Assembly: GCA_000702025.1 (NCBI GenBank)
Contig: JNKJ01000042.1
Span: forward strand, 1 to 41,922
Reading direction: 5' to 3'
DNA length: 41,922 nucleotides
Source of the DNA: Blautia schinkii DSM 10518
GTDB taxonomy: Bacteria > Bacillota > Clostridia > Lachnospirales > Lachnospiraceae
This document shows, in pieces, positions 1 to 8,592 of the stretch (positions within the stretch are counted from its first letter, which is position 1; every line of letters starts with the position of its first letter). The position numbers and the translations under genes are program-made. The notes under the pieces were generated by a model. The model was not told the origin of the DNA and searched no databases. It worked only from the letters and a program-made list of their open reading frames with translations.

Positions 1-200
1 AGCAGATTCATGTACATGCTCCTGTTTGAAAAGATTAAAAGAAACAGATACTGAAAGATTAGTGTTACGGAAATACCTTTCTTTTTGTACGCATTAGCAG
101 CTTTTAAAGCGGAAGAAAGATGGAAGCGTGTAAAAAATCTTCGGATAGATTTTGAAATCTGGTTATCATTCTGGTTGTCTTGTGTTATACTGTTATTCAT
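1..200 (-). CDS. IS4-family-like transposase, N-terminal part (cut by window edge)
   Basis: An open frame starts with ATG at 198-200 and runs without a stop to base 1, giving 66 residues. It begins MNNSITQDNQ and continues with FFTRFHLSSALKAANAYKKK and IFQYLFLLIFSNRSMYMN. This N-terminus, with a basic helical segment and then a hydrophobic stretch and NRSMYMNL, is what I remember from IS4-type DDE transposases common in Lachnospiraceae. The catalytic DDE core would lie outside the window, so activity cannot be judged. The left inverted repeat should lie within the 110 bp between this start and the YciI gene; I could not delimit it. Confidence 0.65.
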   Translation of the reverse strand, partial: MNNSITQDNQNDNQISKSIRRFFTRFHLSSALKAANAYKKKGISVTLIFQYLFLLIFSNRSMYMNL

Positions 201-313
201 AGCATGAGCCTCCGGATATATGATTGTTTCTAGACAACTCAATTATATCAAATCCGATGGTTTCATGCTATTTTAATGCCAGTTATTATTGAATTTTCAA
301 GGTGCATAGGCAC

Positions 314-634
314 TTATTCAAGTGCGAAGTTTGAGTAAAGTAAATAATTGTTTTCTCGATTTGCAATAAAAAAATCAATCAGTTTGTAGGTTGCATATCC
401 TCCGGCAACCAGTGGTTCCCTATCGCAGAGTTCTTTTGCCTCCTCCCGGCTTTCCACCTTCAAGATATACATACCGGCCATTCCTGGATATCCTTTAAAC
501 ACACCGCAGATTTCTAGCTTACCCTCATCATCTAATTTTTTTATGTTCGCAACGTGTTCTTCAACCACTTTCTTGGTGATTCTATTATAGGTCTTGCTCT
601 TCTCGATCATCATCATATACATTTGTTTTTCCAT
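314..634 (-). CDS. YciI-family (YCII-related) protein
   Basis: This is a complete 106-residue protein. The fold is a small ferredoxin-like alpha/beta domain: an initial strand and helix (residues 1-35), then KLEICGVFKGYPGMAGMYIL, then ESREEAKELCDREPLVAGG, which matches the YciI pattern of a strand ending in a glycine-rich turn followed by the 'DP..agG' segment. YciI-like proteins are small and mostly uncharacterised; some have been proposed to have hydrolase or dehalogenase-like roles, but none can be assigned here. The start is supported by GGAGGAG a few bases upstream. It stands alone; the next gene upstream (DUF2200) is a decayed remnant. Confidence 0.8.
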   Translation of the reverse strand: MEKQMYMMMIEKSKTYNRITKKVVEEHVANIKKLDDEGKLEICGVFKGYPGMAGMYILKVESREEAKELCDREPLVAGGYATYKLIDFFIANRENNYLLYSNFALE

Positions 635-654
635 TTTCCATTCTCCTCCGTAAT

Positions 655-819
655 TCTATAAATTCTGATTTTCACATCTATGCAGGCTGAAATCAGCTCC
701 GGCTGGTTGTACCCGGTAAGTCATCGGATTCCCTCTTCAACCTGCTGCCTTGTCTGCACCTCTTTCTCCGCTTTGCTGACAAGCAAATGGTAAACTTTTA
801 AAAAGGACATTTGATATAT
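655..819 (-). pseudogene. Decayed DUF2200-family gene remnant
   Basis: Reading the minus strand from about 819 gives IYQMSFLKVYHLLVSKAEKE, then a helix with QQVEEGIR, an in-frame TGA, and LTGYNQPELISACI. This follows the order of DUF2200 proteins as I remember them (a start like IYDMPFASVYPLLVAKAEKK and then CWLTGY), with the stop replacing the residues before LTGY. After LTGYNQPEL the similarity fades, so the 3' half seems deleted. No start codon with a ribosome binding site is visible. The family has no established function. The match is from memory only. Confidence 0.5.
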
Positions 820-847
820 TTTTTACACCTTCAATACTTCCCAAATC

Positions 848-1258
848 TTACGGATGATTCTCCGTCCTATAACACCACCTGGCAATATCGGAAATCAATT
901 TCACCGGAACAGTCCTGCTGTACGGAAGCTGTATGCTTCCCTTGCTGGTCTTGTATTCTTTCAGACGTTCAGAAAACTCCAGGACAGCCTCCGGACCCGG
1001 ATACAGGCCCACATGTTTTTTAAATCCGGCAAACTGGATGATATTATGCTTCTTCCAATAAGTTGGCATACTCCATGATATCCGTTCCTCCGCCTCCGGC
1101 AGTGCCGCACGCAGCGCATCCCTTACTTCCTTTAGATACTGCCGTACTTCTTCCGGCTGTTCCTCAATGTATTCTTCAATCGTTTCCGGCGCTTTTCCGC
1201 AGTAATGATCCTGTCCCTGCCTCTGAAAAGTACGCCCGCACTTCGGACATGTCCACAT
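848..1258 (-). CDS. DUF1801 / YdhG-YjbR-like protein with N-terminal zinc ribbon
   Basis: The protein opens with a small zinc ribbon (MWTCPKCGRTFQRQGQDHYC: CPKC followed by H and C), then a DUF1801-type domain with PEEVRQYLKEVRDALRAALP, ERISWSMPTYWKKHNIIQFA and KKHVGLYPGPEAV, ending in the ISDIARWC helix. This fold is related to CyaY/YdhG proteins; its biochemical role is unknown. An upstream ATG at 1277-1279 overlaps the DUF1905 stop (ATGA), but the ATG at 1256-1258 has a much better ribosome binding site (GGAGGG, 8 bases before) and starts directly at the zinc ribbon, so I chose it. It is probably co-transcribed with the DUF1905 gene; the two families are often found together or fused. Confidence 0.75.
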   Translation of the reverse strand: MWTCPKCGRTFQRQGQDHYCGKAPETIEEYIEEQPEEVRQYLKEVRDALRAALPEAEERISWSMPTYWKKHNIIQFAGFKKHVGLYPGPEAVLEFSERLKEYKTSKGSIQLPYSRTVPVKLISDIARWCYRTENHP

Positions 1259-1275
1259 CTTCCATCCCTCCTGCC

Positions 1276-1572
1276 TCATTCCCGTTCCCTGACCGTAACC
1301 AGGACCATGTCCCCCGGCTGTTTCCCTATCCGGGAACGGATATCTTTACGCACGCCTATGATATAACAAACGCTCCCGTCAGCGTTCTTTACGCCCATAT
1401 TTACGACACTGCCATCATACGGCTCCCCGTCAAACGTGGCATGAACCTTCACCCGTCCACGCCCAAACTCTTTTCGGATATCATAGGGAAAGATGACATA
1501 AGCGCCGCCTGTCGCCTCCGCTTCATAAATTAATGATTCATACTCATACACCCTGCTGTTCAATGCCTGCAC
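1276..1572 (-). CDS. DUF1905 domain protein
   Basis: 98 residues forming a small beta-barrel-type DUF1905 domain: YEAEATGGAYVIFPYDIRKE, then GRVKVHATFDGEPYDGSVVN, then CYIIGVRKDIRSRIGKQPGD and MVLVTVRERE. The pattern of 'G.a.v.fP.di...fG.gRv.V..tfdG.pY.gs' and 'igi.kdiR..ig...GD.v.v.v' is characteristic. The start shown is GTG and only weakly supported by a ribosome binding site, so the true start may lie a few codons inside. The stop overlaps the upstream candidate start of the DUF1801 gene, which supports an operon. Function is not established. Confidence 0.75.
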   Translation of the reverse strand: MQALNSRVYEYESLIYEAEATGGAYVIFPYDIRKEFGRGRVKVHATFDGEPYDGSVVNMGVKNADGSVCYIIGVRKDIRSRIGKQPGDMVLVTVRERE

Positions 1573-1677
1573 CTCGCTGACTGGCTATTGCATATTTTTC
1601 AATAACCATTTTTTTAACACCAAACCCACCATACTAAAGTTATTTCCTTGTGATAATCATCCGATCTAATCATCGTA

Positions 1678-4600
1678 TTACTTCACCTTTTCAGCCAAAT
1701 CCGCTTCAAACGCAAGAATCTCATCCATACAGGAGTCCAGACTTGTAAATATAGAATCTTTGGATAAATCCTCCGGAATGCTTATATTGGATGTCTTAAA
1801 TGGTGTTCTCCACAGCCATTCTTCTTTTCCCATTTTTGCAGGATAAAATTCATTTATTTTATCGCAGACAGCTCTGAATTCATCCGTGATATTTTGCGAG
1901 CTAATTGCAAACTGGATATACGCCTCTTTTCCGTTGCGGTTGATGATTTCATAAAAATAATGATTGTCCGTATTCCATCCGCTTGGTGCATCGAGCAAAT
2001 CTGGTAAAATAGCAGACATTCCCAACGTGGTGAATCGTGTACAAGTACGATTACATTTTGCCAGGTTAAGATTAGCATCTGCTCGTGCCATTGCCCATTC
2101 ACGGAAGATTCCGGCTATATACTGAAGGCGCATGTTATTACTGTCTTGCAAGTAAGGAAGCATAGCTCCACAAATCTTATCGCTCCATTCTGCATGGAAT
2201 TTTGCTATTCGAGGCCAATCAGCCTCGCTGGTGATGCTGACGTCATTTAAGACATAGCACACCCAAGATGCCTTGTAGGAATCAGCTCTATTCCAATCAA
2301 GTGTAATGCCTAGTTCTTCCTCGATATCATCCTTATGACTATAGAGAAAATCAAACGTATCTTTATTCTTCTTTGTATCGCTGCTGCCTAAATAGAAATC
2401 AATTCTAGCATTATCGTAGTTTGCGATACAGCTGATATTGAAACCACTGATACCGAAGAAACCTGACACTGTGTTTGATGTCGTGGGAGTACAATTGTTA
2501 TAAGTTCCCCTGCGAATGTGCTGTGCTTGAATTATCGGAAGTGCATATTCCCAATAGCGTCTTCTAATTTCATATCTGTTCACATCAGAAGTTTTCTTTG
2601 ATTCAGAATCCTTCAAGTAGAATACCAAATCCATAGGGTCGGCTTCATACAATGCAAAAATTCTCCGAAGGATAGAAATCTTCATTGCTGTGCTTGTATT
2701 CTTTTCTACATACACATTGTCATCAATTTTCAAAGCACTTCTAAGACCTGTTTTATCACTGCTCACATAGACGGCAAGCTCCACATTATCCTTGGAACTA
2801 AATGCCAGACTGGTAAGAACAGACTTATCCTTCTGATGCAGAAATTTAACGACATGCTCGAACATATCTGTCCAGCTGGTAACTGGCTGCTCCGTATTCA
2901 GGTAACTATACTTTGCAATGTCACGGCCTGTAAGGTCATAGTTTTCATCATCAAGTGTACACGAATCAAATTCTTTTTCCGCAGGTACGAAGGCTGTTTC
3001 CGGGTATGCCCAAATCTCCATAGCCAATTGAACCATTTCATTATTTCGTTCTTTCAGTTCTGGAAGTCCCCATGTGGATTTTGCCGCAATCTTCTGATTC
3101 ATCTTCAGACCGCTACTTTTATATCCGCCTTCCTTAGCATCCCGCTTTTCTGCAAAAGTGTTGTTGCTCAGATTGGGATTATAACCAGTCAGCGTAAGGT
3201 TAGCCAGTCGATGAAGCCATGTTTCATGTATTTCCGCCGCATTGGTCCCTAAAGATTCCGTCCATGCAGGAGTAAGATGCTGCGGCATAATATGTTCTAT
3301 CGTATAGACATTGTTATCCAAATGAGTATAAACATCCTTTGTCTCAATAGTTCCATAATTTTCAAAACGCTCAAATAAATATGCCTTGTATTTACCACGC
3401 ATCTGATATACCTGCTTTTCGGCAAGTGCGGATGCAAATTCCTCATCATCCGGGAATCGGCCGCTTTCTTTCTTGGACAATAACGCATAAATAAACTTAG
3501 CCACATAGTTGTCCGCTGTATTGTCATAGCGGATAATCTCTTTATTCAAATTCAAGAATATCTTATTCAGGGCATTTGTAGGAACTTCACAAATATTTCT
3601 CCTGAACAAATAATTCTCCGTTATCAGGAAAATTTTCAATACATCATCTGTAGTTATTTTGCCATCTTGGTGCAAGCGAAGCACTTCCATAAGGAACGGT
3701 CTTGTAACAACAATTTCCAGTCTCATCAAACGATAAAGACAATCATCCAATTTCTGTTCAATCAGGCCGCTTTTACAAGTCAAAAGCTTTTCAAAAAATC
3801 TGGCATAGCGCAGGAGGTCTGTCAATAAGACATCCACCGGCAATGCGGTGTTCTCTGAATAGCGCTTAAACGACTGATATACATTACTTACCGTAGGTGT
3901 GACCTGCTGCTTAATGCTAAGATAATCTCTAACAAAGCCGCTCACATCATTTGCCGTACATTTTTCAATCTTCGCCCAGTATGTATCATAGTATTTCGTT
4001 TGTTTCTGCGCTGGCTGGCCCATCAATACATAGTTTCTGATTTTGTCGCCTTCAGTCAGTGCCAATCCTGTAGAGTTAAGGCTTTCAAAAATGAGCTGCG
4101 CATTATCGCCCTGGTCAAGAGTTATACTGATGATTTCCAATTTGCCGATTGCCGCATATAAATCAGCCGCCGGTATTTCCTCCTTTGCCACCATTTCGTA
4201 GAGGAACTGATAGTTGATCGTAAGGTTTGAACTGCGGTCATAATCCTCCTCATCACCAAATAGCTTAGCAAGCGCCTCCCGATCACTCTTCACTGGACGC
4301 AGTTTAATTCTGTCATCTTCGCTGGCCCACGGAGACACAAGAAACCTCTGGTTAATCTGCTCATCTAACTTACCGTCCTGTGTTCTAACTTTACCATGTG
4401 CAATAAGGTTGCGAATTGCCAGAAGCAGTAGGGTAATGGTGGTTAGGCGCTGCTGCCCATCAATAATGTGGTATTCAATTTTACTGCCATTAGGAACTAC
4501 TGCGGATACAATGCTGCCAAAAAAGTGACTGTTTCTTCCATCGAGAACAATCTTTTTCAAATCCTCATATAGCTGGCGGCAATTGTCATACTTCCAGTCA

Positions 4601-4683
4601 TATTTTCTCTGATACACAGGAATTACAAAGCGTTTGTCCGCACCTTCCATAAACCCTGTCATTTTAGCTTCCGAGCCTTTCAT
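1678..4683 (-). CDS. GmrSD-like restriction protein (DUF262-DUF1524-DUF4268)
   Basis: A 1001-residue protein. The N-terminal DUF262 (ParB/Srx-like) domain shows IPVYQRKYDW (21-30), the nucleotide-binding IDGQQRLTT (74-82) and FESLNSTG (199-206). The DUF1524 domain has the HNH-like TIEHIMPQ (461-468) and HRLANLTLTGYNPNLSNN (491-508). The last third (YWEYALPII, ISGFNISCIANYDNARIDFYLG, LDWNRADSYKASW) looks like DUF4268. Known GmrSD and related proteins (BrxU, SspE) are nucleotide-stimulated endonucleases that cut modified phage DNA; by family, this is probably a single-chain type IV restriction enzyme. It stands alone, divergent from nothing and directly downstream of the decayed rlmD 3' fragment that closes the island array. 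Substrate specificity cannot be read from sequence. Confidence 0.85.
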   Translation of the reverse strand: MKGSEAKMTGFMEGADKRFVIPVYQRKYDWKYDNCRQLYEDLKKIVLDGRNSHFFGSIVSAVVPNGSKIEYHIIDGQQRLTTITLLLLAIRNLIAHGKVRTQDGKLDEQINQRFLVSPWASEDDRIKLRPVKSDREALAKLFGDEEDYDRSSNLTINYQFLYEMVAKEEIPAADLYAAIGKLEIISITLDQGDNAQLIFESLNSTGLALTEGDKIRNYVLMGQPAQKQTKYYDTYWAKIEKCTANDVSGFVRDYLSIKQQVTPTVSNVYQSFKRYSENTALPVDVLLTDLLRYARFFEKLLTCKSGLIEQKLDDCLYRLMRLEIVVTRPFLMEVLRLHQDGKITTDDVLKIFLITENYLFRRNICEVPTNALNKIFLNLNKEIIRYDNTADNYVAKFIYALLSKKESGRFPDDEEFASALAEKQVYQMRGKYKAYLFERFENYGTIETKDVYTHLDNNVYTIEHIMPQHLTPAWTESLGTNAAEIHETWLHRLANLTLTGYNPNLSNNTFAEKRDAKEGGYKSSGLKMNQKIAAKSTWGLPELKERNNEMVQLAMEIWAYPETAFVPAEKEFDSCTLDDENYDLTGRDIAKYSYLNTEQPVTSWTDMFEHVVKFLHQKDKSVLTSLAFSSKDNVELAVYVSSDKTGLRSALKIDDNVYVEKNTSTAMKISILRRIFALYEADPMDLVFYLKDSESKKTSDVNRYEIRRRYWEYALPIIQAQHIRRGTYNNCTPTTSNTVSGFFGISGFNISCIANYDNARIDFYLGSSDTKKNKDTFDFLYSHKDDIEEELGITLDWNRADSYKASWVCYVLNDVSITSEADWPRIAKFHAEWSDKICGAMLPYLQDSNNMRLQYIAGIFREWAMARADANLNLAKCNRTCTRFTTLGMSAILPDLLDAPSGWNTDNHYFYEIINRNGKEAYIQFAISSQNITDEFRAVCDKINEFYPAKMGKEEWLWRTPFKTSNISIPEDLSKDSIFTSLDSCMDEILAFEADLAEKVK

Positions 4684-4774
4684 TTGGCATCCTCCGTTTC
4701 TTCATTCTTATTTATTATCGTCATCAATCTCCTGAGTATCGATATCCCCGGAGTCATAGGCTCCTATCGGATAT

Positions 4775-5062
4775 TCTCGGATTCAACCCAGGCTGTTCTC
4801 TTTTTGGTAGCTGATGGAATTACACATGCATTCTTTCTAGCTGATTGTAAGTTTCCCTCTCAAAAAATACCGCATTTTTGCTTTACCTGTGCAATATAGA
4901 GATTGCTGACTTTCAATCCTGTATGCGCAAGTACATAACCCTTGACTTCCTAATAGGTTGCTTTATTCTCCGCAACTGTCAAATCAAGCGCATCCATTTC
5001 AAGCTCTACCTCGATATGTTGGTCTGCATGAATTTTGGAAAATAAACATACCGTCTTCACAT
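4775..5062 (-). pseudogene. Decayed 3' fragment of an rlmD-type RNA methyltransferase (ancestral C-terminal extension)
   Basis: Minus-strand reading from 5062 gives THVKTVCLFSKIHADQ, then VELEMDALDLTVAENKATY, an in-frame TAG (4950), then EVKGYVLAHTGLKVSNLYIA and QVKQKCGIF, followed by a frameshift and ERETYNQ. I remember this as the C-terminal extension that follows the HVETVCLLSK motif in RlmD/RumA proteins of many Clostridia; this is recall, not a search. It has no 5' portion: upstream of THVK it runs straight into the end of the E4 element. The simplest reading is that it is the original 3' end of rlmD, separated from the gene body at 26.15 kb by about 21 kb of integrated DNA, and since decayed. 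Confidence 0.6.
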
Positions 5063-5114
5063 GGGTAGAGGCGGTGATTCGGATACCCGAAAGACGCAAT
5101 TTGGTCTTGGCGGA
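5052..5114. repeat. Attachment-like site A: left end of element E4
   Basis: On the plus strand, the 54 bases from 5061 match those from 20717 at 50 of 54 positions, in the same orientation. On the minus strand the core reads CCCATGTGAAGACG, encoding HVKT in the RlmD frame. Bases left of the core are rlmD-derived and bases right of it are element-derived, so this is the outer junction of the array. Large serine recombinases need only a 2-bp core, so the short homology at the crossover is not a problem for the interpretation. Confidence 0.55.
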
Positions 5115-5339
5115 ACCCCTAAAATTCCTTTCAAAATGGATACCAGATTTTTTCAAACTCACTTCTATTGCCTACATTTAGATTATAACATAGATTTTGA
5201 GACATGGGGATACAGCGCATCATCAGAAAGAGAAATTTTTGCTGGTAATGACCACTGCCAGCAGAAGGCTCTCTTTTTTCAGCTCCCGGTGGCGTCTTAA
5301 GCATTGTACAGGACATCCTGTTTTATCACGATGCCCGAC

Positions 5340-5667
5340 TTGAGTTGGATTTATATTTTATTCTCATTGATGACATTGATACTCTGAATTAGCCTTCTGA
5401 CGACGTCATCATCAAACTGTCGCTTCAAGGCACCGGTCTTTTTATGTAGCCTTCCACATCCTATGCCCGCTGTTCGTAGGATTTTGTCAGATGTATCTCC
5501 TGCATCTGTTTTGATTTTTTCTTCTTCAGCTCCTTAATCTGGTCTGCAATTTTACGGTACTGCCTGTCGAATAGCTTATCCGCATTTTCCAGCTTGACGC
5601 TTTCCTCAAACAACGTCATCGGGTAAATGCAATTCGAAGAAACTGAAGTTACTTTTCTGTTACCCAA
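5340..5667 (-). pseudogene. C-terminal remnant of a serine recombinase
   Basis: Minus strand 5667-5461 encodes a 68-residue frame with a lysine-rich coiled coil (ENADKLFDRQYRKIADQI, then KELKKKKSKQM). After its stop, a shifted frame gives GALKRQFDDDVVRRLIQSIN and VINENK. Serine recombinases of the TnpX/Ccr kind typically end with such a coiled coil followed by 'FDe.lvrrLie.v.V', so I read this as the frameshifted tail of a recombinase whose catalytic part is gone. It lies inside the left end of E4, next to site A, where an older integrase gene could once have been. The identification rests on general pattern and is tentative. Confidence 0.45.
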
Positions 5668-5728
5668 ACTCAGAAAATTGGTTATAATAATCTTGTTTTA
5701 GCATAATTACATTTTAACATGTAACAGG

Positions 5729-5760
5729 AAAAAAGATGGCTGTTGTTAGCCATCTTTTTT
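5729..5760 (-). terminator. Intrinsic terminator after the DUF499 operon
   Basis: A perfect 13-bp inverted repeat (AAAAAAGATGGCT at 5729-5741, AGCCATCTTTTTT at 5748-5760) with a 6-base loop. On the minus strand it ends in a run of six T, as expected of a rho-independent terminator, and it lies 69 bp past the stop of the PLD-SNF2 helicase gene. It is symmetric, so it could also stop transcription entering from the left. Confidence 0.85.
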
Positions 5761-5828
5761 GTATATTCAGGCTATCTATTTCTCGACAGCTTCTTTTCTC
5801 AATCTTCTTTCATTCATAAATTTTACTT

Positions 5829-8582
5829 TTACCATCCTCGCAGTAATTGCGTCATTTTTTCACTCTTATCCAATACTTCTGCACATTTATTCCAATCCTC
5901 GGTTTTCGGAGGGATTGTTTCGTACTTGATGGTAAACGGATTCTGTTGCGGTATCGCGTTTATGCGTTCCATAGCTTGCTCAACGTTATTTGTCGCCACA
6001 TCTATCCATACGTCCTCCAACGTATCCGGTATCTGCCCGAACATATCGTAGATATCGTTTAAACGCTGAGAAAGAACCTTATGAACCTTGTCTTCCACAG
6101 AATCCTTGTATCGCATATTATAAATGGATACCGAATCACTTAGCTGACCAATTCTCTGAATTCGACCTTTCCGCTGTTCCAATCGTGTCGGATTCCAAGG
6201 CAAGTCAAGATTGATCAGCGTAGAGAGTGTTTGCAAATTCAAGCCCTCGCTGGCAGCATCGGTACCTACCAGAATCTTGATTTTACGCTCTTTGACCTGA
6301 GACTTAATATCATCCTTTAACAGTTTGTGAAACTGCCCATCCACAAAATATCCCGATTTATCCCCGCCAGCATAGAGACCAATCACGTTTCCTGGTATAT
6401 CCACCGAAAGCGTTTCAGCCAGGTGCTTTGCACTGTCAAAATACTGAGAAAAGATGATGCAGCCACGATCTTTCCAAGGAGTTTTATCATCACGAACGCC
6501 ATTTGTTAGTATCTCCAATACCCGCTCGTATTTGGGGTCTTTATCCCGGTTCATGGTGAGCATCTGGACAAGTTCCCGCAAAAGCTCGGTTTCTTCCGGC
6601 GTCAGTTGCTTTACCTCGCTGTAGGCGCCATCTTCATCTTCGTCATCGTCTTCAAAAAAAGTGTCAAATTCATCGGCAAGAATCTGCCTGCCTTCTTCTG
6701 TCCACGCCAGCATTTTCTTAGCGGTAGTCTCTCCGGCAAGAATCGTGCTGCCAATACGTTTTAATATCAACGTGGACATGAAACCGCCCGCCTTCACACG
6801 CTGAGTGAGCAGGTTGCAGAATTCCTGCGCCTTTTCGTAGGCCTGACGCAGATATCCTTCCAGAGGAATAGAGTCCTGATTGTTTTCGCCGTAAAGCACT
6901 ACCTCAATCTTTTTCAGATATGGCTCTCCAGTTTTCTCATTAATCGTGGACTCCAAGTATTCTCTTGTTCTGCGGACAATATGGCGGATATATGGGTTGA
7001 AGTTGCTCACAAAACCGTCCGTCACATACAATGTCCGTATCTTATTCTGAGTGGAACGCCGTGCTTCTGTATAGACCTCCGGGGGAAGGACAAACACATC
7101 ATCGCCAATATCCAAATCATTCCGCAAACGTGTGATTCTATTAGAAAAATCTCTTCCCGGGAAAGGATTGCGCATGATATCCCACATGGCATTTTCGCTT
7201 TCCGGTGGCTCCACTTTCCCGCAAACCATATCCAACATCTTTTGTGGGTGCTTGTGCCACTCGCTGTATTGATCCCCCATAACTTTCATACTGGGAATAC
7301 TCAATGCATTGATCAGATCAAAAGATTCAATCGTGTTCACCTGTACTGGCGTAGCAGTGGCTAAAAGCAGACTTTTGGTTCTGCTACTGATTTCATTGAT
7401 AAATTGTAGCAGAAAGTTAGAGTCTGCCTTGTTTTTATCTGCATCTTTGTTGGGATTGCGTCTGCGTGCCCGGTGTGCTTCATCCAGAATTACACACTCA
7501 TAATGTCCTTGTAAAAGGAGTCGTGCACTTTCTGTTCTGCGGGCCACCAGCCCCTGAGATACAATTCCGACTCTACGGGGACACTTCAAGATAGAGCGAA
7601 TCCCGCTTTCCGGATAAAAATATCCTGTCTCATCCTGCCAACCATGCCCTATCCATACGGCGCTCGGCATATCCAGTAAGGACGTCATTTCGTCCTGCCA
7701 CTGAAAAGCCAGCGTTTTAGGGACAATAATTAAGATCGGATCATCGCCATACAGCGCCATCAATTTGGCTGACATGGCTAGCTGGATTGTCTTGCCAAGG
7801 CCCACCTGGTCAGCCAGAAGAAATCTGGCGCCGTCTTTCGTTTGATGTTCCCTGAAAGCCAGCTCCACAAAATACTTTTGATGTTCCCACAGGCCAAATT
7901 CCTTACGGAATACCGGCTCCTCAACAGCGGCGGCAGGTATCCCATCAGCTGCATGTTCACGCCAATCATGCAGAGGCATAACATGTCTCCTGGAAATGCG
8001 CTCAATATCCTCGACAACAAAGTCACAAAGATTTACCGCATAAGGATTATTCCAGAAAAAGTCAAACTCGGATTGTACCCATTCTATAGCCTCGGCAGAG
8101 TCGTCCTCCCAGACCATTTCATAGTTCAAACAAAAAGCGCTCTTTGTTTCGTTGATGCTTCCGACAAAGCTTGTCTGGCTTCCGTCATCGTATGTAATGA
8201 CGCCGGCCTTGCCATGCATCAAGCCATAGACTTCATCTGGCATCACACGAATCTGTAATTTACCGTTGGAAAGCAGGCGGTACAGCCGTACAAGCCGGCC
8301 AACGCCTTCTTCTGATGCGTACTTTTCTTCCGGCTCATAGGCACACCACTCCTGCTTCATCTTTTGGGCGTGACAGGCCACATCCACATCTTCCTTCAAT
8401 AGACCCGAATTGCAAACCACCCTGACTGTTCCACTGACCGCTTCAATGGCTTCCCCGGCAACCTCCAGTATTGAAGAGCAGAAATAACCGGCGATTCTGT
8501 CGTAGTTCTTAGCATGGAGCAGCTTTTTATTCAAAAATGCCTCATCCAGTTTTTCGCGCCTGGATGAATACCGTTTTACCAT
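5829..8582 (-). CDS. PLD-like nuclease plus SNF2-family helicase, anti-phage cassette
   Basis: About 917 residues. The N-terminal phospholipase D-like domain shows RIAGYFCSSILEVAG and one HKD-type motif (HGKAGVITYDD ... FVGSIN). The SNF2 helicase core follows: Walker A ADQVGLGKT (about 257-265), ILDEAHRARR (motif II), ATATPVQ (motif III), IIFSQYFDSAKHLAE, GTDAASEGLNLQ and RKGRIQRIGQ (motifs IV-VI). ATG at 8580-8582 is chosen because GGAGGG precedes it, 10 bp after the methylase stop; a start at 8606 is also open. The protein is comparable to BrxHII of BREX type 3 and DrmD of DISARM, where SNF2 helicases act on invading DNA. It is the last gene of the operon and is followed by the terminator at 5729. 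A single HKD motif implies dimerisation if the nuclease is active. Confidence 0.85.
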   Translation of the reverse strand: MVKRYSSRREKLDEAFLNKKLLHAKNYDRIAGYFCSSILEVAGEAIEAVSGTVRVVCNSGLLKEDVDVACHAQKMKQEWCAYEPEEKYASEEGVGRLVRLYRLLSNGKLQIRVMPDEVYGLMHGKAGVITYDDGSQTSFVGSINETKSAFCLNYEMVWEDDSAEAIEWVQSEFDFFWNNPYAVNLCDFVVEDIERISRRHVMPLHDWREHAADGIPAAAVEEPVFRKEFGLWEHQKYFVELAFREHQTKDGARFLLADQVGLGKTIQLAMSAKLMALYGDDPILIIVPKTLAFQWQDEMTSLLDMPSAVWIGHGWQDETGYFYPESGIRSILKCPRRVGIVSQGLVARRTESARLLLQGHYECVILDEAHRARRRNPNKDADKNKADSNFLLQFINEISSRTKSLLLATATPVQVNTIESFDLINALSIPSMKVMGDQYSEWHKHPQKMLDMVCGKVEPPESENAMWDIMRNPFPGRDFSNRITRLRNDLDIGDDVFVLPPEVYTEARRSTQNKIRTLYVTDGFVSNFNPYIRHIVRRTREYLESTINEKTGEPYLKKIEVVLYGENNQDSIPLEGYLRQAYEKAQEFCNLLTQRVKAGGFMSTLILKRIGSTILAGETTAKKMLAWTEEGRQILADEFDTFFEDDDEDEDGAYSEVKQLTPEETELLRELVQMLTMNRDKDPKYERVLEILTNGVRDDKTPWKDRGCIIFSQYFDSAKHLAETLSVDIPGNVIGLYAGGDKSGYFVDGQFHKLLKDDIKSQVKERKIKILVGTDAASEGLNLQTLSTLINLDLPWNPTRLEQRKGRIQRIGQLSDSVSIYNMRYKDSVEDKVHKVLSQRLNDIYDMFGQIPDTLEDVWIDVATNNVEQAMERINAIPQQNPFTIKYETIPPKTEDWNKCAEVLDKSEKMTQLLRGW

Positions 8583-8592
8583 AGTCCCTCCA

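Noticed and set aside
4684..4899. A 71-codon plus-strand frame upstream of the GmrSD-like gene
   Set aside because: It lacks a ribosome binding site and overlaps the decayed rlmD tail on the other strand, whose reading has much better support.
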